DNA of 64,000 nucleotides from Branchiostoma lanceolatum. Taxonomy: Eukaryota; Chordata; Leptocardii; Amphioxiformes; Branchiostomatidae. The notes beneath the pieces were generated by a model that worked only from the letters and a program-made list of their open reading frames with translations, was not told the origin of the DNA and did no database searches. Positions 54,801-63,894 of the stretch are shown piece by piece; positions within the stretch are counted from its first letter, which is position 1, and each line of letters opens with the position of its first letter. Where the stretch lies: assembly GCF_035083965.1 (NCBI RefSeq), contig NC_089723.1, forward strand, positions 37,641,193 through 37,705,192, given 5' to 3'. The translations under genes and the position numbers were made by a program.

Positions 54801-57800
54801 AGAACACTCTGCAAGGTCGGTATCCATTGCCAGGAAAAGAAGAAGGGCCGCATCGGACTGCTTGACGCCATTTACTACCAACAGACAGCACCGGTGACCA
54901 GGTTCATATACAATGCGGTACGTGCTCAATAGTCTGTCAAACAAAATATCAACATAAGTATACAACTCATATCCACAATAACCAGACCTGATCCAGTGCC
55001 TCTGAATTGTGGCAATTGATCTAGCTCCGCACAAACGTACACTACGTGGCATCGTGTTGCGTACCGGTTAGAGTATTTGGCCCAGAATCAAGCTGTTCTG
55101 GGATCAAAGCCCTGACACACCCCGATGTTGTGCCCTTGGGAAAGATAACACGAATTCCTCACTTCGGTCAGGTGTAAATAAATAGTATTCCGTAGCTTCC
55201 ACAAGGGAATTCCTTGGATAGGGCGTTAAAGCAGGTCCAGTGTTTGAGGAGAGCCACACTTCGACTACGTAAAAAAACACATTTATCTTTATACCATTTT
55301 CTTCAGGTGTTCCATGTCGCCTACCTGTTGATGTTCAGTGTGTTCCTGCTGACTGATCTCCGACCTGGTGTCATCAGCCCGTGGGAGTGGTTCCTGGGCG
55401 TGGTGATGGCCAGCCTCATGATAGAAGAACTCAGACAGGTAGGAAACATCAGCTTGAAGACAGAAGGTTGGTTGAATATCATGATACGATATTCACGATT
55501 GGAACGAGGAATTCATTAACACACGTCTTTACACACTGGTGGATAAGTTCAAAGAAACAGGAAAGTTTTTTCACCATTAAATTCCCTTCCAGATCGCAAC
55601 AGGATGGATCTAATGCAGTAATGGCACGATCACATTAAGTATCAATTTGATGCACTAGAATCTTCAAGCAGGTTGTGACAGCACAAACTGCTCTACTAGC
55701 CCTGGCCTTAATCAAATGTTTTCTAGTAGACTCGCGGATTGTCCTAGGACAGATTCTGATTCCAATTTGTCCTATGAGAGATTCTGTGCTGGGACAATCC
55801 GCGATTGTAATGAATCCTAATCTCTACCGTGACATGGTACATAAACATTATGTCACGTATTGTGTATGTGTTCCAGGTTGCTACAGAACATCCACCTAAC
55901 TGGTGGTACAAAGTGCTCGCCTGGTACCGGAGCATGTGGAACCGAATGGACTTCGTGCTGCTGCTCTCATTCGGCTTCTCCTTCGCCCTGCACATCTCCG
56001 TGGGCGAGAGCAGTTTCATGGCGGCCCGGACCGTGTACTCCATCTCCCTCATTCTGATGTTCTACCGACTACTGCAGATGTTCCTCGTGCAGAAAGACGT
56101 GGGGCCCAAGATTGTCATGATAAAAGGCATGGTAGGTGTTGGTTCTCTAAAGCCCCTGTCACACATTGCCATCTTCAAGTTTTCCCCTTGGTCTCTGCCC
56201 CTGTCCAACAGTGAAAGTAACTTGCGATGTCCATGTTCATTATGTTGATAGAGTTATTAGGACTTAAATGATGTAATCTGTTATCTCTGTTATAGCCTAT
56301 CTGACCCTTACCTCTTCCCTCATGACCTCAATGAAAAGCGGCCTGCATGCCGATGTGAGCTTCTCATGAATAAACAAACAGGGTTCAAGCAAAATATTAC
56401 TGGTTCTTGTCCCAACAGCTACAGGACCTTGCCATCTTCATGTTTGTCCTCCTGGTGTTCATCCTTGCTTACGGAGTGGCCAGACTGTCTCTGATGCAGC
56501 CCGACCCTTCCCGGGGCTGGAACCTGTTCATAGACGCGGTGCGCATCCCCTACTGGCAGATGTACGGGGATCTCTTCACGGACGACGACGGAAACGTTTC
56601 TGGTAAATATGAGCGTCTGGCTTGACATATTGGGCTCCACTTGTACCTTGAAGCAGACCTGACGAAGAAGACCCGATTCATGCAAGGAAACTTTTCTGCA
56701 CGTGCGACAACGACGTACGGCGTACGGCGCCTTTTTTCCTGGGTGTCAATCGGCCCTGCGCATCGTTGCCGTACGTCGTTGCCGTACGTCGTTGTCGTGC
56801 GTCGTTGTCGTGCGTCGCTGTCGTGCGTCGCTGTCGTACGTCGCTGTCGTACGTCGCTGTCGTGCGTCGCTGTCGTGCGTCGCTGTCGTGCGTCGCTGTC
56901 GTACGTCGCTGTCGTACGTCGTTGTCGTACGTCGTTGTCGTACGCCGTTGTCGTACGTCGTTGTCGTACGTCGTTGTCGTTGTCGTACGTCGTTGTCGTA
57001 TAGAAAATGCTCGCAGTGTGAATAGGGTCAAAGACAACTGACCTGTTTTGTTTTGATATTTGCAGGCCCGTGGTTCGTATCGTTCCTCCAGGCTGCCTAC
57101 ATGCTGGTGACCAACGTGCTGCTGCTCAACCTGCTCATCGCTATGTTCAAGTAAACTACGAAATTTCTCATTTACCTCCTAAACCCGGTAACCAGTCTAT
57201 CGTGAATCGGACAGACTCTCCGTGACGGGACATAAGGAGCTCACTGCCGCCCAGGGCAACTATGTCACCCGGTAGTGGTTTTACGTGGTTGGAGTTGAGC
57301 ACTATCGCGATGGAGGGCCAATCGACGACAAACGCGTAAAACTACTACCGGGTGCCATAGATTACCCGTGCGGCGGAGATCTCCTTCAACCCCGTAGAGA
57401 GGCCGCCCAATGCACGATAGACAGGAAACCAGGGTATTATCTCTCCTCTCTCATCGAGGGGTTGAACAATTGTCGAGGTGAATCTTAAGCTGTTTGAAAA
57501 ATCTTGAGACCTTCTAGAGCAATTGCAGTACTTGAAGCAAGATTTTGTTAACTTTTTTTTCCTCCAGCTACACTTTCCAAAAGATCCAGGACGAGTCGGA
57601 GCTACACTGGAAGTACCAGCGGTACTTCCTGATAGAGGAGTACGTGAGCAGACCCTGGGGGCCACCGCCACTCCTCCTGCTGGGGCACGCCTGGAGGTTG
57701 GCGTGCTACGTGGCCAGGCGAGGCGGGTGCGCCCCAGATGCTCCCGATGTCGAGTCCACGGATTTCGGTGCGTCAATAGAATCGTCTTCACTGGCTTTAT

Positions 57801-58664
57801 CAGAAACTCATGTGTGTTTTATTTTTTTATTAAACTTTCTGACTACTACCATGTCGACCTTCTGCCACCTTATTCAGGGCAATACTAACTAGTTCTATTT
57901 GACACTGCAGCACAGGTGTCTCTGCTGCAGTGTAAAGAATGCGGTACCAAACGTGACTACGTTTATATCCCCCCTCACCACGGTTCATGACTAGAGCAGA
58001 TTTTCTCTATCCATGCAACCTCCTTGAACATACATACAAAACTAATACATTCGTCGGTTGCACTCTGTCTATCACCATGGCCCCATCCTAATCTATTACA
58101 CAGTTGTTTCTAGTGATATGACCTGTCATGCTACTTAAGTTCCCTCCTTCGCAACTTTATCCCTTTGTGCTCTTGTGTACCTTCCAACGTTGATACTGTC
58201 CGCCTCTTTCCAATGTAACCAGTATAGCCCGGAGGAAGTCAACAATTATTTTAAAATGTTCAGCACGGTCCTGCATTGATTTTCACATTCTAACATAATG
58301 AATTGGTGGCCTTGAATAAGCTCCTCCGTTTCCAGACAAGGTTTTTGGCGATGACAAGCTGCAGCGACTGAGAGACTTTGAGAAGCAGGGCGCAGAAAAC
58401 TACCTTCTGCGGGAACAGCGTGACCGGAAACACGCCGAGGACGACAGAATTAGGAAGGCTCATCAGGATGACAAGTACGTCTTCATAACCTGGTGGTTGT
58501 CTCTACACGGGAAGAAAAAAGGGAGCAGTTACGTTGTCTGAATGCCTACAAATCAGCAAATTTAAAAGCATCTCGATGTTTGAACATCGTTGTAATGGGA
58601 AAGACGTTGATTGGAAGGCTTATGTAGCTTCTAGCTTTTATCATCTCCATGAAAAATGGAGATA

Positions 58665-58747
<83 letters not shown>

Positions 58748-60490
58748 TGTGTTTGTGTGTTTGTAATTCAGGATTCTTCTGGATGGATTACGATAATATT
58801 GTGTGGGTAGGTATTGGACAGACAAAGGTCAAGGTCGATTTTGGGCCCCCTGGTATGTGACCTTGGTACTGCATCAGATCTTTCGTTTTTTTTGGTATCT
58901 TTTGACCTGGGCATGCTATGGTCTTGATTTTTTTGGTGACAGATAGCTTGTTCCTTCTTTCTTTGAAGTCGTCTGCTGTATATCGTGAGTCTGCTCGTTC
59001 TTTGTCAGGTTCCAGGAGCTGCTGTGGGGGTTGGAGGAGATACGAGAAGACCTTGACGAGTTGAGGAAGCAGCGCAACACCGCCTCGCATACTGCAAGGT
59101 ATTGTGGAGAAATTGTTTGAGAAATTGAAGACTGTAATGTTGTGCTTTAAACGACGAATCATCTAGACATTTTGGTTATGGTTTGGAATCTTTGGATTTC
59201 ACTGATGGAGGGCGAGTGCAATCTGAAAATTGTTGTTAAGATGAGAGAACAGTTGAAGGATATTCGTACCCGCAATGTGACCACGTCATCCAATTCATTT
59301 GAAGAGTGTCGTTAGCCACATCCTTAAGAGGAGCCTTGATGATATACATTGTGTATACTATCATGTCTACTTAAAGTTTAAGTTCAATTTTAACAGGCGT
59401 CAGAAATGAACAAAAAACAGAAACCGAAACAAAAGCATTTGTCTTTGTGCCAACAAATGCAGTTGCCCCTGTATCTCTTTTCGAAAGCATTTCGTCTTTC
59501 GCTACTTCCAGCCGGATATCTTTAACAACTAGTGAGTGCCTCGCTGTAATATTCTATTTCATTTTCGTTGCAATTGTTACGCAATTTATCATTTGTTTTT
59601 TAACCAAACAGGAATGAAGAACCCCCAGGGAGCCTATCTTTGACCTTGGACGTTCCTGACGGTCCTGTAGATCCAGACCTCTGTGTGGACGGAAGTAACG
59701 CAGGAAGTTACGTCGGAAGTTACGTCACCGATGAGGAAATGTCGTCAATGGATGAGGGTGAAATGACTGACAGGTAAGAGTACGGTGGAGTTCCCGATTG
59801 TGTGCCGAACATAATGGTTTGTTCTTCATTTTTGCACTCAATAGTGTATCAAAATACGGAGATGATCATAACTTAGTCGTTTGCTTGAAAATTAGTGAAC
59901 CTCGCCATGATGCATAATTTCAATGTTCATAATGTTTGAAATCGCTTTGCACGTGATGGTAACTGTAATATTTTCAGTGCTGTATTGTTTTAATTTGTGT
60001 ACAAAAGTTTCTAGACAGTTCGTGAACATCGCCATAATGCATAATTTCAATGTCTGTAATCTGTTTGTAAACTACATGGCTCTGCACGTGATGATGACTG
60101 TTCTATTTTCAGTGTTGATTGTATTGTTTTCATTTTTGTACAAGAAAAACGAGGAAATAAACTCTACCTCCACACCATGTCATATAATTTGTCCCCAAAA
60201 TGACTGAGATGAATCCTTTAATATAAGAAAATGGCAGCAGGAGAAGAAACCCAATACAAACAATATACTTTTCTCCCAATGGTATATGGAGTGATTAATA
60301 AAAAAAACTTTCTCTGTAATATAAAAAGTTTTGCTGTGAGAAAATTGCCAAATGCTCTTTTGTGTGCTGTAGTACTGAGCCAGAGTCAGAGGAGTCAGAG
60401 GCGGAGAACGAGGTTCCAGCGACAGAATCAAGGCCCCATGCGCAACTCCGCAGGGTCATGAGGATGAAATCCCGCGAGTCCAGTGTGTGA
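42811..60490 (+). CDS. TRPM-family cation channel, complete, 26 coding exons
   Basis: Coding exons: 42811-42813, 43159-43329, 45317-45418, 45927-46107, 46318-46466, 46744-46770 (optional), 47122-47326, 47757-47919, 48456-48573, 48842-48914, 49121-49227, 49774-49908, 50155-50336, 50902-51098, 53457-53556, 54047-54272, 54696-54917, 55307-55438, 55877-56131, 56419-56602, 57066-57150, 57568-57767, 58336-58474, 59009-59098, 59612-59773 and 60373-60490. All phases agree: 3726 bases, 1241 aa plus TGA. The start is ATG|gtaagc, one codon before an intron. The order is TRPM homology regions, six-helix channel, TRP helix and coiled coil. There is no NUDT9-H and no alpha-kinase domain, so it is not a complete TRPM2 or TRPM6/7 type. 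The pore R-I-P-Y-W-Q-M-Y-G-D-L-F resembles the TRPM1/3/6/7 Y-W-M-I-Y-G-E form more than the F-G-Q of TRPM2/4/5/8. The subfamily is unresolved. Confidence 0.9.
42925..43075. repeat. Hairpin element in TRPM intron 1
   Basis: ctctccaagcagaagttggatgggaagattgtgtgaccttcttctgacct pairs with aggtcagaagaatgtcacaatcttcccacctaagctctgcttgggg. Its ends resemble the 38185 element. Confidence 0.7.
43159..47919 (+). CDS. TRPM N-terminal homology region 1/2 (SLOG-like nucleotide-binding fold)
   Basis: Exons 43159-43329, 45317-45418, 45927-46107, 46318-46466, 47122-47326 and 47757-47919 encode TRPM hallmarks. These are Y-G-E-I-Y-F-S-G, P-S-L-I-V-S-V-A-G-G-A-K-K-F, W-L-L-T-G-G-M-D-S-G, G-I-A-T-W-G-S-V, H-F-I-L-V-D-D-G-T, P-V-V-V-L-A-V-E-G-G-P-H-T and I-A-E-G-S-G-R-A-A-D-I-I-A. 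In TRPM2 this region binds ADP-ribose. The acceptor near 47121 is a NAGNAG tandem (cagcag), so the Gln before A-D-G-K may be optional. Confidence 0.9.
43385..43790 (+). mobile_element. tRNA-derived SINE, best preserved copy
   Basis: A tRNA-like head (tggcgcaagtggtagagcg as A box, then a B-box-like cccgggttgtgcc) is followed by gttgtgcccttgtgaaaggcacttaacacgactttcctcacttcactcaggtg and ggacgtccct. It ends in caataaataaatgaaaatg. Confidence 0.75.
43800..45075 (-). mobile_element. 5'-truncated non-LTR retrotransposon with open RT frame
   Basis: The - strand frame 45050-44115 (311 codons) has no stop. It shows the reverse-transcriptase motifs G-V-A-Q-G-T-L-L-G-P, the catalytic Y-V-D-D, L-N-P-Q-K-C-K and L-G-L-H-I, then a C-terminal region of the CR1/Jockey type (R-V-Q-K-R-A-C-R-I-I-L-G). 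The fingers domain, endonuclease and ORF1 are missing. A 3' UTR of about 300 bases follows, with AAATAAACC near its end. It lies antisense in TRPM intron 2. An intact frame suggests a young insertion. Confidence 0.8.
45546..45573. repeat. (TA)n microsatellite
   Basis: About 12 AT units in a TRPM intron. Confidence 0.9.
46744..46770 (+). CDS. Candidate 27-base microexon of the TRPM gene
   Basis: ttttcag|ACA CCG ... CAA|gtaagt is a well-formed 9-codon exon (T-P-L-T-Q-S-Y-C-Q) with phase 0 at both borders, between exons that also meet at phase 0. It can be included or skipped without a frame change. It falls in a loop of variable length in the TRPM N-terminal domain. Confidence 0.45.
46838..47085 (+). 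mobile_element. tRNA-derived SINE, second subfamily
   Basis: The head tgtggcataacggcagggtaatgg (A box) and cgggttcgactcc (B box) is followed by ggcacttcggttggggaggtaaaaggcggtag and a body unlike the 43385 SINE. Confidence 0.55.
47450..47745 (+). repeat. GC-rich interspersed repeat abutting a splice site
   Basis: It contains cggccggggcc, gacccggtaacagataggcgccgtgac, ggggcccggccgggactacaccccctacgggcat and the terminal tgtgaccgtagcataacg, and is an inverted relative of 40254-40580. It stops just upstream of the pyrimidine tract of the 47757 exon. Confidence 0.65.
48000..48390 (+). repeat. (GT)n-linked interspersed repeat family, copy 3
   Basis: A (GT)n tract, then aactcaagaatgcctggatggattgtcttcatatttggtag, then ggcccctagctactttctatggtactgcagcggaacttccggttttgatttctcgtgtt. 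A degraded second unit follows (aactcaagaggggggtgacagatcgtcatg). Confidence 0.65.
48456..51098 (+). CDS. TRPM homology regions 3/4 (helical repeats)
   Basis: Exons 48456-48573, 48842-48914, 49121-49227, 49774-49908, 50155-50336 and 50902-51098 encode the helical-repeat part. Recognisable are Q-L-Q-L-A-L-A-W-N-R-S-D-I-A, L-L-Q-D-R-V-E-F-V-Q-L-L-L-D-N-G-V, L-H-N-L-Y-H-Q and the strong TRPM signature D-L-F-L-W-A-V-L-I-N-R-R-D-M-A-R-L-F-W. Two exon borders here have decayed tandem copies in the adjacent introns (see the repeats at 49387 and 50337). Confidence 0.9.
49387..49450 (+). repeat. Decayed copy of a TRPM exon start
   Basis: gattgacttgc...ttggcaagcacacgtacatggagacagacctg repeats the junction at 49774 (gcacacgtacatggagac exact over 18 bases). 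It has no proper acceptor, and the frame closes soon after. Confidence 0.5.
50270..50480 (+). repeat. Tandem copies of a TRPM exon end with its 5' splice site
   Basis: Three units of about 67 bp begin at ggtctgttctgatctcc (exon), ggtctgttctcgacccc and gatctgttgttatctt. Each ends in a(c)aatgtaca, and the first two run into gtatgtcact. The first ends in the true donor AA|gtgagt at 50336. The second has AA|gtatgt, a usable-looking decoy donor, at 50404. Confidence 0.8.
51365..53371. mobile_element. 2-kb palindromic element with satellite core
   Basis: Outer arms of about 350 bp (51365-51718 and 53020-53371) are near-perfect inverted repeats. gcatgt flanks the element at 51359-51364 and 53372-53377, a possible 6-bp target duplication. 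Each arm holds two direct copies of a roughly 119-bp unit (catcacgaaatcgccggcg...cgtaaatgtt). The centre holds a satellite array. Long open frames on both strands are by-products of the GC-rich arms and mirror each other. No transposase is encoded, so it is probably non-autonomous. Confidence 0.8.
51690..53030. repeat. Satellite array with an orientation switch
   Basis: The unit holds ccacctataccaccgtgtacc, acttataccacaagcc, ttagagtagcg-tgcc and tattccttcactcgtctaagtatgaaaa, about 85-90 bp. To about 51950 the units run in one direction (about three copies); from there to 53030 they run in the other (about ten). Some units carry a small inverted insert, cataagtggtacacggtggtatatgatg. Confidence 0.85.
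53457..54917 (+). CDS. TRPM exons after the palindromic insertion, up to S1
   Basis: Exons 53457-53556, 54047-54272 and 54696-54917 encode A-L-S-A-S-K-M-L-M-S-L-A, L-V-R-R-Q-D-R-W-G-D-V-T-V-M-R-I-A-A, S-H-D-A-C-Q-T-K-M-N-L-V-W and a hydrophobic stretch, G-L-S-M-L-F-L-P-A-I-F-L-I-T. They end at T-A-P-V-T-R-F-I-Y-N-A, the usual run-in to S1. The acceptor at 54047 lies inside accaggcag, and phase selects the upstream AG. Confidence 0.88.
53720..54095 (+). repeat. Tandem copies of a TRPM exon start plus 10-bp satellite
   Basis: The sequence around the 54047 acceptor (gttaaccaggcagcttgagagtgacgcccgcggagtgctcgaggagtgcca) recurs at 53824-53873 (gttaaccaggctggagagtgacgcccgcggagtgcttgaggtgtgcca) and, weaker, at 53733-53793. 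Between lies (tagttattga)n, about 13 perfect copies from 53874 to 54012. Confidence 0.85.
55035..55280 (+). mobile_element. tRNA-derived SINE, diverged
   Basis: cgtggcatcgtgttgcgtaccggttagag, then cctgacacaccccgatgttgtgcccttgggaaagataacacgaattcctcacttcggtcagg, follows the SINE body seen at 43385. It ends about 25 bases before the S1 exon. Confidence 0.6.
55307..57767 (+). CDS. TRPM channel core S1-S6 and TRP helix
   Basis: Exons 55307-55438 (S1 and S2), 55877-56131 (S3, S4 and G-P-K-I-V-M-I-K-G-M), 56419-56602 (S5 and pore loop R-I-P-Y-W-Q-M-Y-G-D-L-F-T-D-D-D-G), 57066-57150 (S6, A-Y-M-L-V-T-N-V-L-L-L-N-L-L-I-A-M-F) and 57568-57767. The last gives N-Y-T-F-Q-K-I-Q, W-K-Y-Q-R-Y, E-E-Y and P-P-P, the TRP helix. 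Acidic residues after the G-D filter would favour cations. An intron carrying a 13-bp minisatellite splits the pore loop from S6. Confidence 0.9.
56757..57000. repeat. 13-bp minisatellite between pore loop and S6 exons
   Basis: About 18 copies of gtacgtcgttgtc/gtgcgtcgctgtc. All frames are open because 13 is not a multiple of 3, which gives 13-residue protein repeats that are not real products. It is rich in CpG. Confidence 0.92.
57210..57405. repeat. Hairpin element after the S6 exon
   Basis: aaggagctcactgccgcccaggg...cacccggtagtggttttacg pairs with cgtaaaactactaccgggtg...cccgtgcggcggagatctcctt. Confidence 0.7.
58336..60490 (+). CDS. TRPM cytosolic C-terminus
   Basis: Exons 58336-58474, 59009-59098, 59612-59773 and 60373-60490. 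The first has D-F-E-K-Q-G-A-E-N-Y and many K/R/E/D residues. The second is a heptad-like stretch (L-W-G-L-E-E-I-R-E-D-L-D-E-L-R-K-Q), the likely tetramerising coiled coil. The last two are acidic, Ser-rich and probably disordered, ending in a basic patch and TGA. No enzyme domain follows. Confidence 0.85.
58660..58960. repeat. (GT)n-linked interspersed repeat family, copy 4
   Basis: About 40 GT units (58669-58745) are followed by ttcttctggatggattacgataatat, gggtaggtattgga and gggccccctggtatgtgaccttggtactgc, as in the other copies. Confidence 0.7.
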
Positions 60491-60504
60491 AGGCTGCCTG
60501 TTAC

Positions 60505-60880
60505 ATCTACCCTGGGAACCAGACTGTTTATCGGGCCTTTTAGCCGCTTCCTTTTAGCCGGTTCCTTTTAGCCGGTTCCTTTTAGCCGGTTTCTTTTATC
60601 CGGTTTCTTTTATCCGGTTCCTTTTAGCCGGTTCCTTTTAGCCGGTTCCTTCTAGTCAGTTCCTTCGGCGGCCCAGAGCTCCAAGCCCGCCGATACCGTA
60701 ATTAGTGCACCGGGGGAGTTCTAGCCCGAAATTTGGCCGGCCCTTACCAGGGGCGCGGTCCACTCCCCCGGGCTACAACTCCCCGGAGCGTTGTTTAGAT
60801 CGGGCGGGCTGACTGTCTTGGGCCGCCGAAGGAAATCGCTAGCGGCCCGGTCCTAGTCTGGGCTCCCAGGGTATGTCACA
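60505..60880. repeat. Inverted-repeat element in the TRPM 3' UTR
   Basis: taccctgggaaccagact at the left (60509) and agtctgggctcccagggta at the right (about 60855) form terminal inverted repeats. Inside are about eight copies of an 18-bp unit, ttccttttagccgg, and a GC-rich hairpin around ccttcggcggccca/gggccgccgaagg. It starts 15-20 bases after the stop codon. Confidence 0.8.
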
Positions 60881-61363
60881 TCATCATGAGGTCAACCTTT
60901 GCCATTAAGTTGTTCAGCACAATTTTAATAATTGCAACGAAACTGAAATAGATCATTGAAGCGAAGTTCTAACTATTGGTTAACGATATTTGGCTGGAAA
61001 GTAGCGAAAGACGAAAAGCTTTAAAAGCTAGTAGGTCAACAAGATATTATAAGCCAAGCGGACAGAGATATAGTAAGTTTTCAATGTTTTTGGTGCTGGA
61101 GCAATGTACTTATCCATTTGCCTATTAATAAACAGAAGTACATCTTTCATGGCCTCAATAAGAACAACGTAACAATTAAACAATTAAACCATTACGAATA
61201 CTTTTGATAATGATGTATACCAATTTCAAGGAGAGACATTTCTTTCAAGATTTTTTCAAAGCACCTAAAGAAATTTTTGCAAAAGATCCGGAGACTTTCT
61301 CAAAAACTTCTTGAGATTTTGTCAAAAACTTCTTTAGATATTTTCAAAGCGTCTTTACATCCT

Positions 61364-62153
61364 TAGGCCACAGCAAGTAATTTTTATGGATGACATCAGC
61401 GCGCTCATTAATTTTCGCCTGATTTCGAAATAAAAAACAAGAAATTTCATTGCCCTCCGACGGTGGTCAACATGCCAAAAATGGGCAAATATGTCGTAAA
61501 CGTTGACAGTCTAAGGTATTCCATTGCATATGAATACCCAGTGTAGTTCCTGCCAATGATGGTATGACAAGCTGTTTTCTGCGTTTGTTCTAGTTAATTG
61601 AGCTGTATACACATCTTCAAGAACAGTTAATGTTTACAGTCTAAGGTGTTTCGTTGCATATGAATACCCAGTGTGGTTCCTGCCATGATGGTATAATAAC
61701 AAGCTGTTTTCTGCATTTGTTCTAGCAAGGACATTATATAAATAAGGGGGGGGGGCTTCTAGTTAATTGAGCTGTATACACAAGGTGTTTCATCACGTAT
61801 GAATACCCAGTGTAGTTGCTTCAGATGATGGTACAACAAGCTCTTTTCTGCAATTGTTGTAGTTAGTCTATTGAGATGTATATACATCTACAAGGACATG
61901 TTTAATGTTGAATCAAGGAGATTTTATATCATATATGAAACCTCATTGGTTGAATACAGGAATAAAAGACCTGTTGGTCATGATATCATATTTCGTCGCC
62001 TCAATTCTTGTTTAACAAGATTTATGATCTCAAAATTTGAAATATAGGAATCTTGTTTTTTTTGCCCGCCTTGTTTTTTTTTCGCCCTATCTCATTAATT
62101 TTGGACTCTGCGGAGGATGTCATCCATAAAATTTACTTGCTGTGGCCTTACAA
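61364..62153. repeat. 790-bp terminal-inverted-repeat element with internal repeats
   Basis: aggccacagcaagtaatttttatggatgacatc at the left pairs with gatgtcatccataaaatttacttgctgtggcct at the right. The interior has three to four direct copies of a block with gtctaaggt-ttcc-ttgcatatgaatacccagtgtagttcctgcc and caagctgttttctgc-tttgttctag. Similar AT-rich caaaaacttctt/tcaagatttt repeats flank it on both sides. Confidence 0.75.
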
Positions 62154-62834
62154 AGACTCAAGATTTTCAGAACTGTATTGAATTGTTTTCAAAGCATGTT
62201 AAGACAGTTTTAATATTGAAAATTACGTCAAAATATCTCAAGATGTAAGGACAAAATCTCAAGATGTTTGGAATAAATCTCAAGATTTTCCGATTTTCAA
62301 CGAAGCGTGAGGATATGCAGTAAGGTCATTTCGATCCGTTGTGTATAACCATACCATAGAACTTTTTTTACAAAATATCAGCTGTGTATGTTTGAGCTGC
62401 AAAAGGCTAGAGGCATTAGTCCAAAGTACTCTACTCAGTACAAAATAATCTGCTCGTCAAAATGTCAACATGTTTTTTAAACCATTTTAGTAGGACAAGT
62501 CAAGTCCACTGTAAGTACAAGGTTGCGCGCGCTGCAAAGAAAGTGGTTAGCTTTATTGATATGCATGAAAAACCACCATTGATACACATTGGAATGTCTT
62601 GTTATCTCTGGCTGAGCAAAGAATGGTCTCAACGTCTTGAGAAGTTTGAGAAATAAAATTCATTCAGAAATCATCCTTGCAACGGTGTCACTTTTCTTTC
62701 AATATATCTTAGAAGGTCCAGTTCCAACGCCCGGCCATATATTACCCTATCTCTTTCTAACGTTAGGATATTACAGTCGCGTACCACTTTCTGAGCAAGC
62801 ACAAGGTGGTAGATGCATTTAAGTTCGTGGTGAT

Positions 62835-62965
62835 TAAATTTCGCGGTAGAGAGGTTTTCATTTCGCGGTTGAAACAAGGTGGAAGGCAGGCTGAAGACAG
62901 AATAAGCTTTTTAAGTTTGCGGTAAAGAGTTCACCGCGAAAACCGCGAACATCAAACCTGTTTAC
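62835..62965. repeat. TTCGCGGT-rich inverted repeat
   Basis: aaatttcgcggtagagaggttttcatttcgcggt is followed by tttgcggtaaagagttcaccgcgaaaaccgcgaac. A related cccgcgaaatcaagtcttcgcgaacgaaaatgaa lies at 39112. Probably a short interspersed repeat. Confidence 0.4.
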
Positions 62966-63310
62966 CCTTCAATATTGTATCCTTGCGAGGATAGAAACGT
63001 TTTTTCTTTCAAGTCAATGTCCAGCGCAGCACAGCACATCGCAAGTAATTACCCACGACAATGAACGTATGGACGTAGTTGTACTGATAAAACGTAACAA
63101 TTGTAACGATTGAGAAACAGCTTCGTTCGGGACACGTTTTGACCGTATGAACACGAACTCAGGGCTAGGGTTAGCCTATGTCACTAGTGCCGGCGGACGG
63201 ATTTAGACTTTCTTACGGCATTGACGTCATCACGTAAAACAATGATAATAGATACAAATGTCCATATTTATACCTCTTAATCAGTCATTCTAGATATTGA
63301 CATGACACAG

Positions 63311-63481
63311 TTACTGACTTTTATTGATCACGATATCTTCTCCCACAGCCACTATTTTATTCATTAACTTCACTCTTAGAGGTTTGTAAAAGCGCCAGGC
63401 ATCACCATGCAGTTTGGCGAGGCACTGCAAGTCGGTGTCGTCTTTTGCATCAAGAACTATTACTACCGTCGCCAAGGTCAT
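63311..63481 (-). CDS. Small open reading frame of unknown significance (56 aa)
   Basis: On the - strand an ATG at 63481-63479 opens 56 codons to TAA. The residues are not low complexity (H-G-D-A-W-R-F-Y-K-P-L-R-V-K-L). No splice site, relative or conserved motif is evident, so this may be chance. Confidence 0.15.
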   Translation of the reverse strand: MTLATVVIVLDAKDDTDLQCLAKLHGDAWRFYKPLRVKLMNKIVAVGEDIVINKSQ

Positions 63482-63894
63482 GTTTTCGGCGTCGTTTGTT
63501 TTTGAGTTTGTGGACAGTGTAACTCATGAGTCAACCAACCAATAACGCAAATTCCCATCTTAACTACCTTGTCTTTTGTAAGGTAGATTGCAAGGTAGAT
63601 TAGTCTCATGCATAGAATGGTTATTGTACGTGTGCAAAGATTATTATCTCATTACGTCACTTTTAAAAAGGCTCAACTGAGTCACACAACAACAGATGAT
63701 TAGCATATCTTGTAGCGCGCACATTGATGCTTTGACAACTGCCAATCCGTGTACTTGCCTGCGGCAAAACAAAGACACAGGTATCTTGTTTACGTCTGTC
63801 AAGATTCTACCCCCTGGACAGCCAACCAGTGCGCCCCCACTCAGTAAGAGACAAGCTGTCGAGCTGACAGGGTCGTTCTCAACTTACGGAAGAA

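Larger units (their letters stand above)
60491..63894. other. Intergenic region with inverted-repeat elements
   Basis: Apart from elements at 60505-60880 and 61364-62153, nothing coding was recognised with confidence. A candidate TRPM poly(A) signal, AATAAA, is at 61127-61132. A short TTCGCGGT-rich repeat lies at 62840-62960, and a 56-codon - strand ORF lies at 63311-63481. Confidence 0.5.

Noticed and set aside
56641..57041. Overlapping 90-120-codon frames with Arg/Ser/Val repeats on both strands
   Set aside because: By-products of the 13-bp minisatellite, open in all frames and spanning an intron.
57900..57930. Possible extra TRPM exon after a tgcag acceptor at 57910
   Set aside because: No in-frame donor with matching phase was found, and the 57568 exon joins 58336 directly in phase.
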